DNA of 64,000 nt from Hyphococcus aureus. GTDB lineage: Bacteria > Pseudomonadota > Alphaproteobacteria > Caulobacterales > Parvularculaceae. Location: NCBI RefSeq assembly GCF_042643165.1, contig NZ_JBHRSH010000002.1:496001-560000 (forward strand), read 5' to 3'. Each line of letters begins with the position of its first letter. The first letter of the stretch is position 1. Below are positions 49,903 through 58,561 of this stretch, piece after piece. The position numbers and the translations under genes were made by a program. Under the pieces are notes generated by a model. It was not told where the DNA came from. It ran no database searches and was given only the letters and a program-made list of their open reading frames with translations.

Positions 49903-52131
49903 TTAGCTGTTGATTTGGTCTGCCCGGGCGAGAAATACATCAATCGCGCCGGAAAGCCCGAAAGCCTCGCCCTGCTTCAGGGCCCCAAAATAACGCCGCG
50001 CGGCGGCGCCGTCGCCGGCTTCGAGCGCCGCAAGTCCCGCAGCGAAGGTTTCCGTGAAGGTCTGGAACGCCGGACGGCGCGCCAGCGCCTCGTCCCCGGC
50101 GAGGGCGTAAATCTCTGTCATCTCACTGCGTCCGGCGGCCGTGAACCGACCCAGCGGCACGGCAGCGAAATCGGGAATGCGGGCCTGCGTCGACGCAGAG
50201 ATGATGATCGGCGCAGCATAGACCTTGTTCAATGCTTCAAGCCGCGAGGTGAGGTTCACCATGTCGCCGAGCATGGAATATTCAAGATGGTCTTCGGACC
50301 CGAAATTCCCGACCTGCGCTTCATCCGTATGGAGACCAATGCCGATACGGATCTCCGGCAGGCCGTGCTTGGAGTTGCCGCGCCATTCGGCATTCAGCTT
50401 GTCTACAGCTGTTAACATCGCAAGAGACGCCCGCGCCGCCTGCGCCGGGTGGTTGGCGACATCGATCGGCGCATTCCACATGGCCGCCATGCCATCGCCC
50501 ATATATTTATCGACGAGACCATTATGGTCGGTGACGATTTTCGTCATCTCGGTGAAATACTGATTTAGGAGCGAGGTCACCTGCACCGCCGACAGGCTAT
50601 GAGAAATTGTCGTAAACCCGCGAATGTCGGAGAAGAAAGCCGTAATCTCCCGGGTTTCACCTTCAAGCTTTAACAATCCGGGGTCACGTTCAAGTCGCTC
50701 TAAGATTAGCGGTGACAAGAATTTCCCGAAGGCGCCGCGAATAAACCGCCGTGCAATCTGTTCCTGCTGAAACAGCACCACAAAGGCACCGAGAAAAGAG
50801 AGCGTCAACACAAGCCCCGGCGCGACCGGATCAATCAGAAGCCGTGATGTCGTGAAAGCCGTAAAGGCGCCGCCAAACAGCGCCGCAGCCAGCGCCAGCC
50901 AGACAGCAAACCCGGCGGCGGCCGTCATCCGCGGCAGGAACAAAAGCAAGAGCAGAACGACAAACCCGGCCACGGCAATCTCAATCGGCCGCATCACGTC
51001 CCAGGCGCGAAACAGCGTCTTTCCACTCAACACCTGCTCGATGATCTCCGCATGGATATGAACGCCGGGGCGTTCATCGCCGAGCGGCGTCACCATCACG
51101 TCGCGCAGCCCCTCAGCCGAAGCGCCGATCATGACGATGCGCCCCTTCACCGCCGCCTCAATATCTTTTGCATCGCCTTCAAGAATATCAACGACGGATA
51201 TCCAGCGCACCGCCATCGCCTCCGGCGAGGCGTAATGCACCCAAAGCTCGCCATCCTCAGTCGTGGGAATATGGAGGCCGCAAAGGGACACCTCTGATAT
51301 GGACTGTCCGGCGATGCCCTTTACGTGAGCGCGGCAGGGCCGATCCGCCGCCACTTTGAAGCCACGCGGTGCTAACTGCGGATCGAGGCGCGGGGCCGCA
51401 ACCCGCAAGGCTTCAATCGCAAGGCCCGGATAGATCTCCTTGCCTTCGCAGGCGAGCGCGACCATAGGAGCGCCGCGAACGACCGCATCATTGGAAAGGC
51501 CGGTGCGTGCAAATCCCTCACCGCTGGCCGCAGCGCGAAATTGCGGAAGCGAAGGGACGACGCTCCGGAAACTTGGCGCGATCCGCGTCAGCTCATCCGC
51601 CGTCATGCCGCCGATTTTTGCGCCATCTAGCGGCGCAGGGCACGCCCCGCCTGTAGCGCCAGCGCGCGCCGTCAAATGGAGGACAGTCGGCGCCGAAGCA
51701 AGCGATGCGGCAAGTCTTGCATCGTGATCGACGGCAGAGAGGTCAATCATTGAAAGTTCCGCCGCAACCGGAGCAAGTTGCGGCGCTTCGAGCCAGTTCG
51801 CAGTGACATTGACAGGGCTGGTTCTATCCGGTTCGGCGAGAATGATGTCGAGCACGATCACGGCGGCGCCTGCATCGCTCAGGCGGTCCACAATCGTCGC
51901 GAGGCGATGACGTGGCCAAGGCCACTGACCATATTTTTCCAGCGCGGCGTCGTCAATTTCAACGACCCGCACCGGGGCGGAGTCATAGGTGCGCGGGCTG
52001 AGGCGTTGATATTGATCGAACAGGCGGTCGCGCGCGGAATTGATCAGCGCCGGCTCGTAAAACACCATCGCCAGAGCAAGGGCGGCGCCGATGACCCCGG
52101 CAAGACGCGGTCCAAATATCCGCCGCTTCAT
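49903..52131 (-). CDS. CHASE2-domain class III adenylate/guanylate cyclase
   Basis: 742 residues. An N-terminal membrane helix leads into a periplasmic CHASE2 sensor (about 30-370; PVRVVEIDDAALEKYGQWPWPRHRLA, VIVLDIILAEPD, GRIVMIGASAEGLRDV). Three membrane spans (about 385-465) connect to the catalytic domain (about 490-690): ITAFFSDIRGFTTISHSL (metal Asp), VDKYMGDGMAAMWNAP (substrate Lys and second Asp), and YSMLGDMVNLTSRLEAL (Asn and Arg of the transition state). These residues favour ATP and hence cAMP. It is the third gene after the Slam-like and FecR genes (24-bp gap), and precedes the CRP-boxed peptide genes. Confidence 0.93.
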   Translation of the reverse strand: MKRRIFGPRLAGVIGAALALAMVFYEPALINSARDRLFDQYQRLSPRTYDSAPVRVVEIDDAALEKYGQWPWPRHRLATIVDRLSDAGAAVIVLDIILAEPDRTSPVNVTANWLEAPQLAPVAAELSMIDLSAVDHDARLAASLASAPTVLHLTARAGATGGACPAPLDGAKIGGMTADELTRIAPSFRSVVPSLPQFRAAASGEGFARTGLSNDAVVRGAPMVALACEGKEIYPGLAIEALRVAAPRLDPQLAPRGFKVAADRPCRAHVKGIAGQSISEVSLCGLHIPTTEDGELWVHYASPEAMAVRWISVVDILEGDAKDIEAAVKGRIVMIGASAEGLRDVMVTPLGDERPGVHIHAEIIEQVLSGKTLFRAWDVMRPIEIAVAGFVVLLLLLFLPRMTAAAGFAVWLALAAALFGGAFTAFTTSRLLIDPVAPGLVLTLSFLGAFVVLFQQEQIARRFIRGAFGKFLSPLILERLERDPGLLKLEGETREITAFFSDIRGFTTISHSLSAVQVTSLLNQYFTEMTKIVTDHNGLVDKYMGDGMAAMWNAPIDVANHPAQAARASLAMLTAVDKLNAEWRGNSKHGLPEIRIGIGLHTDEAQVGNFGSEDHLEYSMLGDMVNLTSRLEALNKVYAAPIIISASTQARIPDFAAVPLGRFTAAGRSEMTEIYALAGDEALARRPAFQTFTETFAAGLAALEAGDGAAARRYFGALKQGEAFGLSGAIDVFLARADQINS

Positions 52132-52155
52132 CGCATTCCGCCCATTAGCGCAACT

Positions 52156-54534
52156 CTAGTAATCGGTCGCGCCCGGTTGCCGTGTCATTTGTTCGATAGC
52201 GCCGACGCCGACGCCGCCCATTCCGTCCTGGAAGTTGAAATATATATCAGCCGTTTCCCCGGCGCCCCCAACACCATCGCGGATCAGGAACAAAGCGTTC
52301 TCTATATTCGAGCCGGAAAATTCATCCGCACCGAAGCCGAACACGCCGGCGCCGTTGGCTGCATCATCGAAACTCACAGCGCTGAGGAATTCGACACTAT
52401 TAAAGGCATAACTGTTCAGGGCATCAGAAATGATGATTTCAACATATGAATCACCGCCCCCAACGGTCCGGCTGGCAAAGTCGATGTCGATGCCAGCGAA
52501 TGCATTGCCAAATGAAAAGCCGCCATCGGCGCGTTGCACCTGTGCGGAATCGAAACCACCGTCGAAATTAAAGACACCGCCGCCGAGCACAGCCCCCCGC
52601 GCCTCAAAGTCGGCCATCGACGAAATGGCGCCTATATTAAAGTTGGAATCAGACAGATTGACTTCAGTATAAAGATGATTGCCTTCACCATCTTCAATAA
52701 TCGCCGCAAGATCCCCCAGGTAATCGTCGCCTGGTCCTACCATCGCCTCGCCCGCGACAACCACCGGATCGCTGCTCAGCGACGCCAATGTGTAAAAAGC
52801 GAGTCCGAACAGACCGGAATCGAAAGACGCCGCCTGATCGAGGGCCACATATTGCACAGCATTATCGCCGCCGATGGCCGGATCTGCGGCGGCGGAAACA
52901 GCGACGAAAGACGATCCGCCGCCAACTGTGCGGTTGGCGAAATCAACCTCCAGCTGTGCGACAGACCAGCCGGTGAGCCGCGCCGGAGCGCCGAGCGTTG
53001 AAATAACATTGGTGGAGGCGCCCTCTAACATCACCGAGCCCCCGCGTATTGAAACAGAATCAAGCTCTGTCAGTGTGTAGACATCCGCGAGGTCCTCGCT
53101 GAAATAGGCAAGCTCGCCTGTCCCCGGCGTCAAAAGGACATCATCGGCGCCGCCCGCGAGAATATAAGGCGTGTTATTCGGGTCGCTGCCTTCAAATTCA
53201 CTGCTGACATCAACCGTCACCGCGCCATTTTCACCCTGACGCACCGTCAGACTAAAAGCAGGCGTATCAAAAGCCGAAAGACCGCCCTCGCCCAACATGA
53301 AAGAAACGCCGGCGCTCGCTAATTGCGCTTCCAGGAAAGCTTCTATCACCTCCGGCGAGGGTTCAACGCCGGTCATGCTGCGCTGTGTAAGATCGCTCGG
53401 ATCGGTTACTGTAAAGTCAAACTTCACAAAAGAGGCCAACGCCTCAGGTGCAATCGTCCGGTTCGCCCAGTCAATCGCGATCTGGAACATGACGACCCCG
53501 TCCTGCGTCACCGGCGACGAACCGGAGCCTACCGTTAGTTGCGCAGGCGCAATGACGAACAGGTTCCCATCCGGACTTGTTTGTAGCCCGGCGTAATCAT
53601 CGAGGAGGTCCAGCGGCAGAATATCGCCAACCGGCACCGTAAAGTCAGGGTCGCCCTCATCATTCCCGAAAGGCCGTTCAGGATAATATTCCGTATCGCT
53701 ATTTTTTTGGAGGCCACGCTTGCTAGCATGTTGCTGGCCGTCATCACCTTCCTGCGTTCCTTGACCAGACTCATTGAGCGGATCGCCAGCGTAATCCTGC
53801 TCATCGCCATCCCCTTCCGGAATGACAGGCAGGAATGCATCATAGATTTTCTTCAAGAGTTCTTCGTCAGCGCGATAGGGCTCGGAAATACCATCGGGAC
53901 CAATTCGCACGACCCAGCCCGGACGTTTCAGGCTCGCTTCGATCTGATCCCGGTTTTCGTCAATCCAGAAATCGACCAAACCTTTCGGCGAAAGCCCGCT
54001 ATTGTCGCGCAGGGGCCCCTCAAGGAGGGCATACACAAAACCTTCTATTTCAACGACGATGACATTGGTGCCGCGCACACCCATGGTGACGCCGCTATCC
54101 TGAATTTCAACTTCCGTCGAACCAGGCTCCGTATCACGGCCCGATGAATATCGCACGCCTCCGCGGACGAAATTGACGACACGCCGGCGCCCGGCGCCGC
54201 TGGCGTCATAGAATTCGCTGATGGCCGATTCCGAATTCGGCGAAAATGAATAGGTGCTCCAGTCACACAGTTTGAGCTGTAGATGGGAGTCATCTCCGGT
54301 GCGCACATAATCTTCGGAGAACATGTCATCGCCCGATTCCGGCCGGAACACGCCGCTTCGCGAGCTACGCGAAACGCCGACCTCGGGACCGACGACGGCA
54401 GTGGCGTTCCCCGCTTTCGGATCGTCAGTATCTTCGTCGAAACATTCCGCCGCCATCACAGGCGCTGCGAAAAGAATCAATCCCGCCACTGCGACGGTTG
54501 CTTTCAGCATGGAGGCGATGTGATTCTGTTTCAT
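52156..54534 (-). CDS. Exported FecR-domain protein with repeated beta modules
   Basis: 792 residues from the ATG at 54534 (GGGGGG upstream). Signal peptide ends near VMAAE. A FecR domain (about 35-150; EDYVRTGDDSHLQLKLCDWSTYSFSPNSE, GVTMGVRGTNVIVVE) is followed by an acidic linker (about 225-290). The rest holds three related modules recognised by IDWANRTIAPEA, VDFANRTVGGGSSF and IDFASRTVGGGDSY. The VDFxxRTVxGG pattern recalls beta-barrel modules of TbpB-like surface proteins. It is sandwiched between a Slam-like TPR/barrel gene (10-bp gap) and the CHASE2 cyclase. It may be the exported cargo of the former and the signal read by the latter; this is inference. Confidence 0.82.
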   Translation of the reverse strand: MKQNHIASMLKATVAVAGLILFAAPVMAAECFDEDTDDPKAGNATAVVGPEVGVSRSSRSGVFRPESGDDMFSEDYVRTGDDSHLQLKLCDWSTYSFSPNSESAISEFYDASGAGRRRVVNFVRGGVRYSSGRDTEPGSTEVEIQDSGVTMGVRGTNVIVVEIEGFVYALLEGPLRDNSGLSPKGLVDFWIDENRDQIEASLKRPGWVVRIGPDGISEPYRADEELLKKIYDAFLPVIPEGDGDEQDYAGDPLNESGQGTQEGDDGQQHASKRGLQKNSDTEYYPERPFGNDEGDPDFTVPVGDILPLDLLDDYAGLQTSPDGNLFVIAPAQLTVGSGSSPVTQDGVVMFQIAIDWANRTIAPEALASFVKFDFTVTDPSDLTQRSMTGVEPSPEVIEAFLEAQLASAGVSFMLGEGGLSAFDTPAFSLTVRQGENGAVTVDVSSEFEGSDPNNTPYILAGGADDVLLTPGTGELAYFSEDLADVYTLTELDSVSIRGGSVMLEGASTNVISTLGAPARLTGWSVAQLEVDFANRTVGGGSSFVAVSAAADPAIGGDNAVQYVALDQAASFDSGLFGLAFYTLASLSSDPVVVAGEAMVGPGDDYLGDLAAIIEDGEGNHLYTEVNLSDSNFNIGAISSMADFEARGAVLGGGVFNFDGGFDSAQVQRADGGFSFGNAFAGIDIDFASRTVGGGDSYVEIIISDALNSYAFNSVEFLSAVSFDDAANGAGVFGFGADEFSGSNIENALFLIRDGVGGAGETADIYFNFQDGMGGVGVGAIEQMTRQPGATDY

Positions 54535-54544
54535 GCCGTCCCCC

Positions 54545-55978
54545 CTAAAACGCAATTCGCTTCGAAATCAGGAACGCCGCCTTATGCGTCTTGTAATCGA
54601 AGTTGATAATGTTGGAGTCCACTGTCTCATATTCATATTGGGCGATGAGCGTGATGTCTTTCACCGCTTCAGGCAGGCCCGGCGCGAAGAAAGAAATCGG
54701 CGCGCCCAGCGTGAAGCGGCCGCGATAAAGCCATTCATCCCGCGTGATCAGCGGCGTGATGAAATTGTCCGGCCCGTCATAAGAGGAGTTCTCCGCCCAG
54801 ACGCCGACCATCGAAAAGGCGCCGCGCCCAAGCAGCCAGCTATGCTGGGCATGGACGCCGTAGCGGTTATAGGATTCGTAGACTTCCTCGCCGTTTTTAT
54901 CGGCGTAAAGACCTTCCACCGTCAGTTTCTGACTTGAGGTGAAACGCCATGTGGCGCCCAGCCGCCCGCTGATCCGCCGGCCAGTGCGCTCACTCGCTGC
55001 GCCGAAATCACTTGTGTCGCGGAAATCTTCCTGCTCGCCGCGCGCAATCGCATAAGTCGTAAAGCGCGGGGTCCACCGATAGGCGACCTCAAGATCGCCG
55101 CCATAGGTCGCGAGATAGTCATCGCCATCGAGCCAGTAAAACCCGCCACGCACACGCGGCGTGAAGGACCAGTTGCCGGAATACCATGTCCCGCCCAACG
55201 CCAGCGTGGCGACGTCGAGATCGAGATTGTCGACCTCCATCTTGTCCGAATGATAAAAGCCGACATCCGCATGAAGAAGGCTTCCCTCCTGAGTGCCGAG
55301 ATCATGCTGCAGACGCCCCTGCGCCGAAACGACAAATGCAAAGTCATCGACCTTCGGATTGGCGTTGAGCGTTGTGGTGACAAACTGGCCCGGAACAAAC
55401 GGATTGGGCAGAGAGAACAAAACCTCGCCGCTAGACGGCGACTGATTACGGTTTGTCTCGTAATCGACGCCGGTGGTGATCGTCAGCGCGCCGCGCGTCG
55501 GACGTTGCTCATAGCGAATACGTTTGAGGTAAGTTTCCGCCTCCGCCGCCAATGGCCCGGGCAATTGGCCGCTTTCAAGCGCCAGCTCAAGCTCATAACG
55601 CGCGCGATCGTAAAGCCCGAGACGGTAGAGCACCAAACCATATAAAACGCGCACGTCATAATAGGTCGGATTGAGAAGCAGAATGCGCTCCAGCGTGGCG
55701 CCGGCTTCCTTGAGGTCGCCTGCCGCAATTTGTTGACGGGCATAATCAATATTCAGCTGAACATTTTCCGGCGCAGACAGAATCTGTTCGAACGGGATGC
55801 GCCCGTCTCTGTAACGGTTCGTCTGCAGGTCGCGTTGCGCTTCGTAAAGGTCGCGATCCACAGCTTCGCGCGCCGCCTCTTCGGGCTCCTGCGCCCTCGC
55901 GGCGCCGGATGCTGAAAAAGCCGCCAGCGCGGCAACGCCGAGGCGCCGAATTACAGATTTTCGGGATTTCTCTCCCAT
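54545..55978 (-). CDS. TPR plus outer-membrane beta-barrel protein (Slam-like architecture)
   Basis: 477 residues from the ATG at 55978 (GGGGGAG upstream). Signal peptide (VAALAAFSASGAARA). Residues about 60-165 are TPR helices (NVQLNIDYARQQIAAGDLKEAGATLERILLLNPTYYDVR is the core). From about 180 the chain shows alternating beta strands (LTITTGVDYETNRNQSP, FVVSAQGRLQHDL, ISGRLGATWRFTSSQKL) and ends with KAAFLISKRIAF, a terminal Phe typical of outer-membrane barrels. This layout matches Slam-type exporters of surface lipoproteins. Translation of the FecR gene follows after 10 bp. Confidence 0.83.
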   Translation of the reverse strand: MGEKSRKSVIRRLGVAALAAFSASGAARAQEPEEAAREAVDRDLYEAQRDLQTNRYRDGRIPFEQILSAPENVQLNIDYARQQIAAGDLKEAGATLERILLLNPTYYDVRVLYGLVLYRLGLYDRARYELELALESGQLPGPLAAEAETYLKRIRYEQRPTRGALTITTGVDYETNRNQSPSSGEVLFSLPNPFVPGQFVTTTLNANPKVDDFAFVVSAQGRLQHDLGTQEGSLLHADVGFYHSDKMEVDNLDLDVATLALGGTWYSGNWSFTPRVRGGFYWLDGDDYLATYGGDLEVAYRWTPRFTTYAIARGEQEDFRDTSDFGAASERTGRRISGRLGATWRFTSSQKLTVEGLYADKNGEEVYESYNRYGVHAQHSWLLGRGAFSMVGVWAENSSYDGPDNFITPLITRDEWLYRGRFTLGAPISFFAPGLPEAVKDITLIAQYEYETVDSNIINFDYKTHKAAFLISKRIAF

Positions 55979-56171
55979 AAACTCCCCCTTGCCCGGCGCG
56001 AGCAACGCTCACCCCAGGTAAGTCGCCATTCCCATACAGCGCAAACGCGCATGAAGCGCGTTGAGCGATGTCTCTCTCACGAGACTATGCGATGCAGCAA
56101 TTTCCCCCGCAACCGTTTTCTCGCCGCTGTTAACCACGAAACTGCGGCGAAAGCGGGGCGTTTTCAGCACC

Positions 56172-56558
56172 TTACCGGTTCGTCACCAACTGCCAGATGA
56201 TAAAATAGTGGGTTAGATGGTGAACCATCTGATCGAAACCGAAAGAAATCCAGAAAGACTGTTTTTGGGGATTTCCGAAACGGCCAAGCAGCGCGCGCGC
56301 AGATTTGATCCGGTCCATGGTGAAATGCGCGCCGAAATCGACCAGCGCCAGCCACCACAGATGCGGGTTGACCGTCATCACAATCGTCAGGGTCAGGAGC
56401 GCATGAATAAGCACATGCAATGTCAGCGGATACAAAAAGCCCCAGCCCGGCTTCATCTTGCCATTGGCCATCCAGGTGGTTTGCAGAAGGTAATCGCTGA
56501 TGAAATGCTTGGCCTGATAGGTCAATAACAGCGCAAAGACGAACGCGACGTCATTCAT
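56172..56558 (-). CDS. DUF3307 membrane protein
   Basis: 128 residues from the ATG at 56558 (AGGA upstream). Four hydrophobic segments; the hallmarks KHFISDYLLQTTWMANGK, HVLIHALLTLTIVM and DQMVHHLTHYFIIW, rich in His, are those of DUF3307. The family is of unknown function. A longer frame to 56609 has no ribosome site. A CRP-like dyad lies 120 bp upstream (56674-56693). Confidence 0.85.
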   Translation of the reverse strand: MNDVAFVFALLLTYQAKHFISDYLLQTTWMANGKMKPGWGFLYPLTLHVLIHALLTLTIVMTVNPHLWWLALVDFGAHFTMDRIKSARALLGRFGNPQKQSFWISFGFDQMVHHLTHYFIIWQLVTNR

Positions 56559-56673
56559 TAGTCGTAATCCTGCCCTAAATCCCCTCGTCCCGCCGTAACA
56601 TTGGCGCAACGCGAAACCCTATGCCGGGTCGGAGCGCTGAGGCAAGACGACGATCAGTCTTTCCAAGGTTCGT

Positions 56674-56693
56674 AAGTGATGCACGTCACACTT
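56674..56693. promoter_or_regulatory. CRP-like dyad upstream of the DUF3307 gene
   Basis: AAGTGATGCACGTCACACTT contains AGTGA-N6-TCACA, one base from the TGTGA-N6-TCACA boxes near the peptide genes. It lies between ccmI and the DUF3307 gene, 120 bp before the latter's start. It may be a weaker site of the same regulator. Confidence 0.4.
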
Positions 56694-56721
56694 ATTGCAG
56701 CGCAACGAAATTTCTCAACGC

Positions 56722-57576
56722 TCAAAGCGCGTTGATCATTTCCACAATGCGCGCGCGCTCCGGCGCGTCTTCGGGCATCATCGCGACAAGTCGCGACCAA
56801 TAATTCCGCGCCGCTTCACTATTACCGCGCTGGCTGGCCGCGAGCCCTTGAAAATAAAGCGCAAAGGGATTGTTTTCATCAAGCGCCGCAAGCGCTTCAA
56901 CGGCTTCTTCCGCCTGCTGATCAATAGGCTCACCCCTGGCCGCACTCGCGGCGACAAGCGCCTGCACCCGGCCCATATGCAGTTCCGGATCTTGCGGCGA
57001 CAGGGCGATTGCTTTTGCATAAGCATTGGCGCTTTTCACATAGTCTTCCATCACCGCATATGAACGCGCGAGCATGGTCCAGCCTTCAAGATCATCGGGG
57101 TTTTCTTCCAGACGCGCAGCAAGTCCCTGCACCATGCCGGAGATCATTTGCGCGCGATCATCCGGCGACATATCCGCCGCCATTTGCGCGCGCGATCGCG
57201 CGGCGATTTCCTGGCCGGCCAGCGTTTCTTCTTGCGCGGGATTGCCAAGGGCACCATATAGAATAAACGCCGCCAGCGGCGCGGCCGCGGTCAGCGCCAT
57301 CGCCGCGTATTGAACAGACTTGCCGATCGCTTTGTCAGTTTTCTTTTCCGCCGCCCGATGCGCCGCAAGAAGACGCCGCCGCGCCTCTTTTTCTGCTGTT
57401 TGCGCATCTTCTGCGCTGATAAGCCCCGCCTCACGGTCGCGGGCGATATCCGCGATCTGCGCCGCCAGATAATCCTCTTCGTCAAGCGGCTCCGCCCCTG
57501 GGCGCGAGCGCTGGAAAGGCTCAATCAACAGACCAAGCGCCGCTACCGCCAAAACAAGCATGACAATCCAGAGCAT
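56722..57576 (-). CDS. ccmI: Cytochrome c maturation protein CcmI/CycH
   Basis: 284 residues. Two membrane helices (LWIVMLVLAVAALGLLIEPF; YAAMALTAAAPLAAFILYGALG) flank a cytoplasmic loop with a leucine-zipper-like segment, then periplasmic TPRs (DLEGWTMLARSYAVMEDYVKSANAYAKAIALSPQDPELH; NPFALYFQGLAASQRGN). CcmI chaperones apocytochrome c for haem ligation. It is last in the ccmFGHI operon and abuts ccmH (shared base at 57576). Confidence 0.9.
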   Translation of the reverse strand: MLWIVMLVLAVAALGLLIEPFQRSRPGAEPLDEEDYLAAQIADIARDREAGLISAEDAQTAEKEARRRLLAAHRAAEKKTDKAIGKSVQYAAMALTAAAPLAAFILYGALGNPAQEETLAGQEIAARSRAQMAADMSPDDRAQMISGMVQGLAARLEENPDDLEGWTMLARSYAVMEDYVKSANAYAKAIALSPQDPELHMGRVQALVAASAARGEPIDQQAEEAVEALAALDENNPFALYFQGLAASQRGNSEAARNYWSRLVAMMPEDAPERARIVEMINAL

Positions 57577-58028
57577 CAGCCGCGCTCTTCCAGAAGACGG
57601 TCAATTTCCTGCTCGTCTTCCTCACTGATAGGCGTCGCGGGAACCGGTTTCGCACGGCGCAAAAAGAAGAACGCGCCCGCCCCGCCTGCTGCAAGCGCCA
57701 GCGCGGGAAACGCCCAGAGAAACAGCGTATTGCCCTGCACCGGCGGTTTCAGAAGCACATAATCGCCATAGCGTTCGACGACATAGGCGATGACTTCCTT
57801 ATTCGTGTCACCCGCGACAAGCCGCTCTCGTACGAGCAGGCGTAAATCTTTTGCCAGCGGCGCGTTTGACTCTGCAATGGACTGACTCTGGCAGACAACA
57901 CAGCGCAATTGCGCGTCAATCTGTTCTGCGCGCGCTTCAAGCGCTGGGTCGTCGAGCAATTCGTCCGGCTCCGCCGCGATGGCGGCGCCCATGCAAAAAA
58001 GCGTGACTATAAAAACAAGAGCCCTCAT
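57576..58028 (-). CDS. ccmH: Cytochrome c maturation protein CcmH/CycL
   Basis: 150 residues. Signal peptide, then the redox motif RCVVCQSQSIAESNAPLAKDLR (LRCxxCQ family hallmark), RERLVAGDTNKEVIAYVVERYGDYVLLKPP, and one C-terminal membrane helix (FLWAFPALALAAGGAGAFFFLRR). It reduces apocytochrome c cysteines before haem attachment. It overlaps ccmG by 4 bp and touches ccmI. Confidence 0.95.
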   Translation of the reverse strand: MRALVFIVTLFCMGAAIAAEPDELLDDPALEARAEQIDAQLRCVVCQSQSIAESNAPLAKDLRLLVRERLVAGDTNKEVIAYVVERYGDYVLLKPPVQGNTLFLWAFPALALAAGGAGAFFFLRRAKPVPATPISEEDEQEIDRLLEERG

Positions 58029-58561
58029 TGACCGCGCAACTCCTCGATCATGGGCCCAAGCGTGTCATTCCAATATTGCTCGGTTATCGGCATCGCGACG
58101 CGGAAACGCACCTTGCCCTGCTTATCGATCACGAAGGTTTCCGGCGCGCCCGTCACGCCGAGATCGACGGCGACGCGGCCGGAATAATCGTCACCCACTT
58201 TTGTGTACGGATTGCCGAGCCGGTCGAGCCATTCCTTGCCTTTGCCCGGTTCGTCTTTCCAATTGAGACCATAAATCTTGATGGTGTCGTTTTTCGCGAG
58301 CTGCATCAGAAATGGATGCTCGATATGGCAACTCACACACCAGGACGCGAAGATATTTAGAAGAACGACCTCGCCCTTTTTCAATTCATCCGACGAAAAT
58401 CCCTGATCCAGCCCTTCAATCGCCGCCATTTCAAATTGCGGCAAAGGCTTGTCGATTAACTGCGAAGGTATCGCGCTTGGATCGCGCGTCAGGCCCCAGG
58501 CGAAAAAGGCGCCGATCACCAAAAATAAAGCCACCGGAATGATCAGGACAACACGGTTCAT
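58025..58561 (-). CDS. ccmG: Thiol:disulphide interchange protein CcmG/DsbE
   Basis: 178 residues from the ATG at 58561, which overlaps the ccmF stop (ATGA). One N-terminal membrane helix, then a thioredoxin fold with the WCxxC site NIFASWCVSCHIEHPFLMQL, the CcmG-type YGLNWKDEPGKGKEWLDRLGNP, and cis-Pro in GVTGAPETFVID. It passes electrons to CcmH or apocytochrome c in the periplasm. A longer frame to 58681 lies inside ccmF and is rejected. Confidence 0.96.
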   Translation of the reverse strand: MNRVVLIIPVALFLVIGAFFAWGLTRDPSAIPSQLIDKPLPQFEMAAIEGLDQGFSSDELKKGEVVLLNIFASWCVSCHIEHPFLMQLAKNDTIKIYGLNWKDEPGKGKEWLDRLGNPYTKVGDDYSGRVAVDLGVTGAPETFVIDKQGKVRFRVAMPITEQYWNDTLGPMIEELRGQ

